A stretch of 8,614 nucleotides of DNA from DASPJL01 sp035628645 (GTDB lineage Bacteria > Bacteroidota > Bacteroidia > Cytophagales > Cyclobacteriaceae): the NCBI GenBank assembly GCA_035628645.1, contig DASPJL010000184.1, positions 1 through 8,614 on the forward strand, given 5' to 3'. A model generated the notes under the pieces. That model saw only the letters and a list, made by a program, of their open reading frames with translations, was not told where the DNA came from and did no database searches. Below are positions 6,569 through 8,614 of this stretch, piece by piece (position 1 is the stretch's first letter; every line of letters begins with the position of its first letter). Made by a program: the position numbers and the translations under genes.

Positions 6569-6586
6569 GCTTTTTTGAAATGATTA

Positions 6587-6619
6587 GAAAAGTAGTATTT
6601 AGTTATGCTGGTTTTACAA
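6587..6619 (-). promoter_or_regulatory. Promoter for the Crp/Fnr regulator, overlapping the end of the amidohydrolase gene
   Basis: On the minus strand a TTG (6619-6617) is followed after 22 bases by TACTTTTC (6594-6587), close to the Bacteroidetes TTG/TAnnTTTG pair. The TTG is the last sense codon of the amidohydrolase gene. Transcription would begin only about 10-15 bases before the regulator's ATG. Confidence 0.45.
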
Positions 6620-8143
6620 TGTCATATACATCAATACATCCCAAAGCAACTTACTGGTCATTATAATTCCGGTTCTTCTATCCGCGACTTCATTTTTCAG
6701 ATTTTCCAGATAGCTTGAATTTAAAAATATCCCATTACGGACAATGCCATGTATTTCACTAATATTCTTTATGTCATCTATCGGATTTTTTGACAAGATT
6801 ATCAGGTCTGCCACCTTTCCTTTCTTAACGCTTCCATATCTGTCCGAACGTCCGTAGTACATAGCCGGGTACAAGGTAGTGGTTCGCAGTACTTCATAAG
6901 CTGGCAATCCAGCTGTTGAAAGCTCAATCAGCTCTTCATGCAATGAAGAACCTGGCAATTCCGGCAGGTCTGATCCTGCCAATACCTTCACCCCATATTT
7001 GGCGGCTTTCCCCGAAATTTCCAAACTTTTCAAATAGAATTCTTTATACACCTTTCTATCATCCGGCGTAGGATCCTCCTGGATGGCGGCATCCAAATCT
7101 TCAAAGGAAAGAAACCTGAATATAGGATTGATGTGACTGTATCTAAGCCTGAACAGGGAATCCTCAGCAAAAGCATCTGCTTTTCTGGTAAGGTGTGTGG
7201 GGCAATACCAGGTATTGTTCCTGACAAATGCCTGAAACATTTTTTCAAGCATTACGGTATCATGCTCTTCCAACATTCTTTTTCTCAGCTGGGTATTGTC
7301 CAATGATTTCGGATCCGGGTCTTTCCTGATCATTTCGGATTCTTTGAAACTGTCCCAAATGAAAAACCTTGCATGCTCCATACTTTTCATGCCAGCATCA
7401 GATGCTTCAATGGTACTCACTCTTACAGGTTTATGTCCTGCTACATCCAGGCCTTGTTTAGCAGCTTCTTTCATTAATTCAAAAAAAGCATCTGAAGGAA
7501 TATTGTTATAGATTTTGATAAGGCTAATTCCGTTCTCTTTAAAATGCTTCACAAGTCTTACGGCATCCTCTGGGGTGGAGCAGTTGAAATATTCCGGTGA
7601 ATTATCGAACATAGAACTAGGTCCTTCAACGGCGAAGCTCGCATAACTAAATAATTCCGGGCCCACCAGTTGTCCTGCTTTTACCTTCTCATTCCATTTA
7701 ACTAATTTTTCCATAACTCCGGCATATGGATCCCTTTTATTATAAGGGCCTCTCATGTCCCGGACATACGTTACCCCGTGTCTGAAAAATTCGGGATACT
7801 CGACAAATGGCGACTGCTTTGAAAGATGTACATGCATATCCCATAATCCACTTATCAAGAATTTGTTAGTGGCATCGACCACTTTGGTATTATCATCAGT
7901 TGAGAAAAAAGGTTTATCAGAAATAGAATCGATAACACCGCCTACAATAAGAATATTATGATTATATAAAACTGAGTCGGCTTCAACATCAATTATATTG
8001 ACATTTTGAATTAAAATAGTATTTTCAGATTGTTTAGGAAGCGGGGTGTAACTATAAGGAAAAAACACACAGCCCATGAAGAATATAAAAATACAGCCAA
8101 GCAAGACCGCCAGTACTTTCAAAATCAATTTTATCGTCGTCAT
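6614..8143 (-). CDS. Membrane-anchored amidohydrolase-superfamily protein, 509 aa
   Basis: This is a metal-dependent hydrolase of the amidohydrolase superfamily (imidazolonepropionase/prolidase-like branch). An N-terminal membrane anchor (about 5-29) is followed by the small beta-sandwich domain (42-98), then the TIM barrel with the metal set in order: HxH (H104, H106), a Lys that could be carboxylated (K210 in LIKIYNN), H237 (AGHKP), H257 (SMEHARF) and D392 (AGSDLPELPG). The C-terminal part returns to the sandwich domain with GSVKKGKVADLIIL (437-450), the usual closing motif. Full-length for the family with all metal ligands present, so it should be active, with the catalytic domain outside the inner membrane. 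The substrate (peptide, cyclic imide or lactone) cannot be told. FMGC at 22-25 is a poor lipobox because the hydrophobic run continues past Cys25. The last 30 residues are an unusual extension with a hydrophobic end. Confidence 0.9.
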   Translation of the reverse strand: MTTIKLILKVLAVLLGCIFIFFMGCVFFPYSYTPLPKQSENTILIQNVNIIDVEADSVLYNHNILIVGGVIDSISDKPFFSTDDNTKVVDATNKFLISGLWDMHVHLSKQSPFVEYPEFFRHGVTYVRDMRGPYNKRDPYAGVMEKLVKWNEKVKAGQLVGPELFSYASFAVEGPSSMFDNSPEYFNCSTPEDAVRLVKHFKENGISLIKIYNNIPSDAFFELMKEAAKQGLDVAGHKPVRVSTIEASDAGMKSMEHARFFIWDSFKESEMIRKDPDPKSLDNTQLRKRMLEEHDTVMLEKMFQAFVRNNTWYCPTHLTRKADAFAEDSLFRLRYSHINPIFRFLSFEDLDAAIQEDPTPDDRKVYKEFYLKSLEISGKAAKYGVKVLAGSDLPELPGSSLHEELIELSTAGLPAYEVLRTTTLYPAMYYGRSDRYGSVKKGKVADLIILSKNPIDDIKNISEIHGIVRNGIFLNSSYLENLKNEVADRRTGIIMTSKLLWDVLMYMTL

Positions 8144-8225
8144 CGTAGATTAATCAAGCGAATTTTAGGGTTTGTCCATTTATTGAAGCACCTGCAAAAA
8201 AAAACATAACTATGTGCAATCGTTT

Positions 8226-8282
8226 CAATTATATTCCCCAAGGTATTTATTAAAAAAGCCAAATATAAGACATGAATTGAAG
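8226..8282 (-). repeat. Dispersed repeat, copy B
   Basis: This is the partner of the segment at 4407-4464, in the same orientation, between the MarC stem-loop and the amidohydrolase start. On the minus strand the frame 8287-8225 follows a TAA, has no start codon, and reads GSFNSCLIFGFFNKYLGEYN before TGA. The segment also contains TATATTTG (8267-8260), an exact TAnnTTTG match, so a promoter role for the amidohydrolase is an alternative; no TTG lies at -33. The remainder of 8144-8225 shows no gene. Confidence 0.55.
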
Positions 8283-8292
8283 CTTCCTTATT

Positions 8293-8320
8293 TTATTCTA
8301 ATCGCCAACGATCAGAATAA
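8293..8320 (-). terminator. Stem-loop just after the MarC-like gene
   Basis: On the minus strand TTATTCTGATCG, loop TTGG, CGATTAGAATAA forms a 12-bp stem with one G-U pair, beginning three bases after the stop codon. In the plus-strand transcript the same position would be an A-C mismatch, so the structure fits RNA made from the minus strand. There is no following U-run, so it may be a transcript-end stabiliser or a non-canonical terminator. Confidence 0.5.
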
Positions 8321-8323
8321 ATC

Positions 8324-8614
8324 TTACCGCTGAGTCAACCAGTCGAAATATCCGGTGATTCCTGTGAGGATAAACTGAACGGCAAGAGCTGCCAGTATAA
8401 GGCCTAAAATACGGTTGATCATACCCACTCTGCTGTCACCCAACAGCGTAATGGCTCTTCCGCTCAACATTAAAATAGGCCAGGAGATCAAATAAATAAA
8501 TAGGATGGTAACGATAAGGCAGGCAAGTTTAATCCAATCGCCTGAGGCCTGGGCTCCTAACATCAACACCGTTGAAATAGTACCGGGTCCTGCCAGCATC
8601 GGTATGGTCATTGG
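8324..8614 (-). CDS. MarC-family integral membrane protein, C-terminal part (runs off right edge)
   Basis: The visible 96 residues begin with PMTIPMLAGPGTIST, the conserved 'P-x-x-P-LLaGPGaIsT' motif that opens the second half of MarC proteins. Three hydrophobic segments follow (about 28-50, 64-86 with the conserved RILGLILAALAVQFILTG pattern at 67-84). The stop at 8326-8324 gives the usual short polar tail after the last helix. MarC was named for multiple antibiotic resistance, but that role was later not supported; the related SnatA transports amino acids. The Met at 8611 is internal, since the codon before it (CCA) continues the frame to the window edge. A stem-loop follows directly downstream. 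Confidence 0.92.
   Translation of the reverse strand, partial: PMTIPMLAGPGTISTVLMLGAQASGDWIKLACLIVTILFIYLISWPILMLSGRAITLLGDSRVGMINRILGLILAALAVQFILTGITGYFDWLTQR

Overview
The window looks like a chromosomal segment of a Bacteroidetes (Bacteroidota) bacterium, probably of the Cytophagia/Chitinophagia/Sphingobacteriia kind. The evidence is indirect: AT-rich DNA, start codons almost without Shine-Dalgarno sequences, TAnnTTTG-like -7 promoter elements, short lipoprotein signals, and proteins typical of that phylum (a non-cAMP Crp/Fnr-type regulator, DUF4345, an ABC-F ATPase, a large membrane-anchored amidohydrolase). Genus cannot be fixed from the sequence. Nearly all genes lie on the minus strand; the DUF4345 gene is the only convincing plus-strand gene.

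Layout from left to right. 1-794: N-terminal 264 codons of an ABC-F ATPase running off the left edge, with a good promoter at 906-913. 970-2080: an unrecognised small lipoprotein downstream of a VOC/glyoxalase-fold protein. 2128-2317: a short decayed or frameshifted gene. 2373-3700: a 442-residue EreA/ChaN-like lipoprotein gene broken by a one-base frameshift. 3726-3836: a tail-like open frame without a start codon. 3853-4374: a YIP1-like membrane protein. 4410-4508: a short frame carrying one copy of a dispersed repeat. 4521-5387: an alpha/beta hydrolase with an aspartate at the nucleophile elbow. 5557-5964 (plus): a four-helix DUF4345 membrane protein whose start codon sits in one arm of a 14-base inverted repeat. 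5978-6568: a Crp/Fnr-family regulator convergent with DUF4345. 6614-8143: a membrane-anchored amidohydrolase. 8225-8287: the second repeat copy. 8324-8614: the C-terminal part of a MarC-family membrane protein running off the right edge.

How the genes relate: the hydrolase, DUF4345 and Crp/Fnr genes form a compact divergent/convergent cluster in which the regulator might act on the 5388-5556 intergenic region; this is inference from position only. The amidohydrolase appears to be its own unit, with the regulator's promoter overlapping its last codons. The 2.1-3.9 kb stretch carries several broken or tail-like frames and looks like a decaying region, although two frameshifts at homopolymers could also be sequencing errors.

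I found no convincing new multi-gene system. The items most worth a second look are the two homopolymer frameshifts, the 57-base repeat that reads as the same protein tail in both copies, and the inverted repeat over the DUF4345 start codon.
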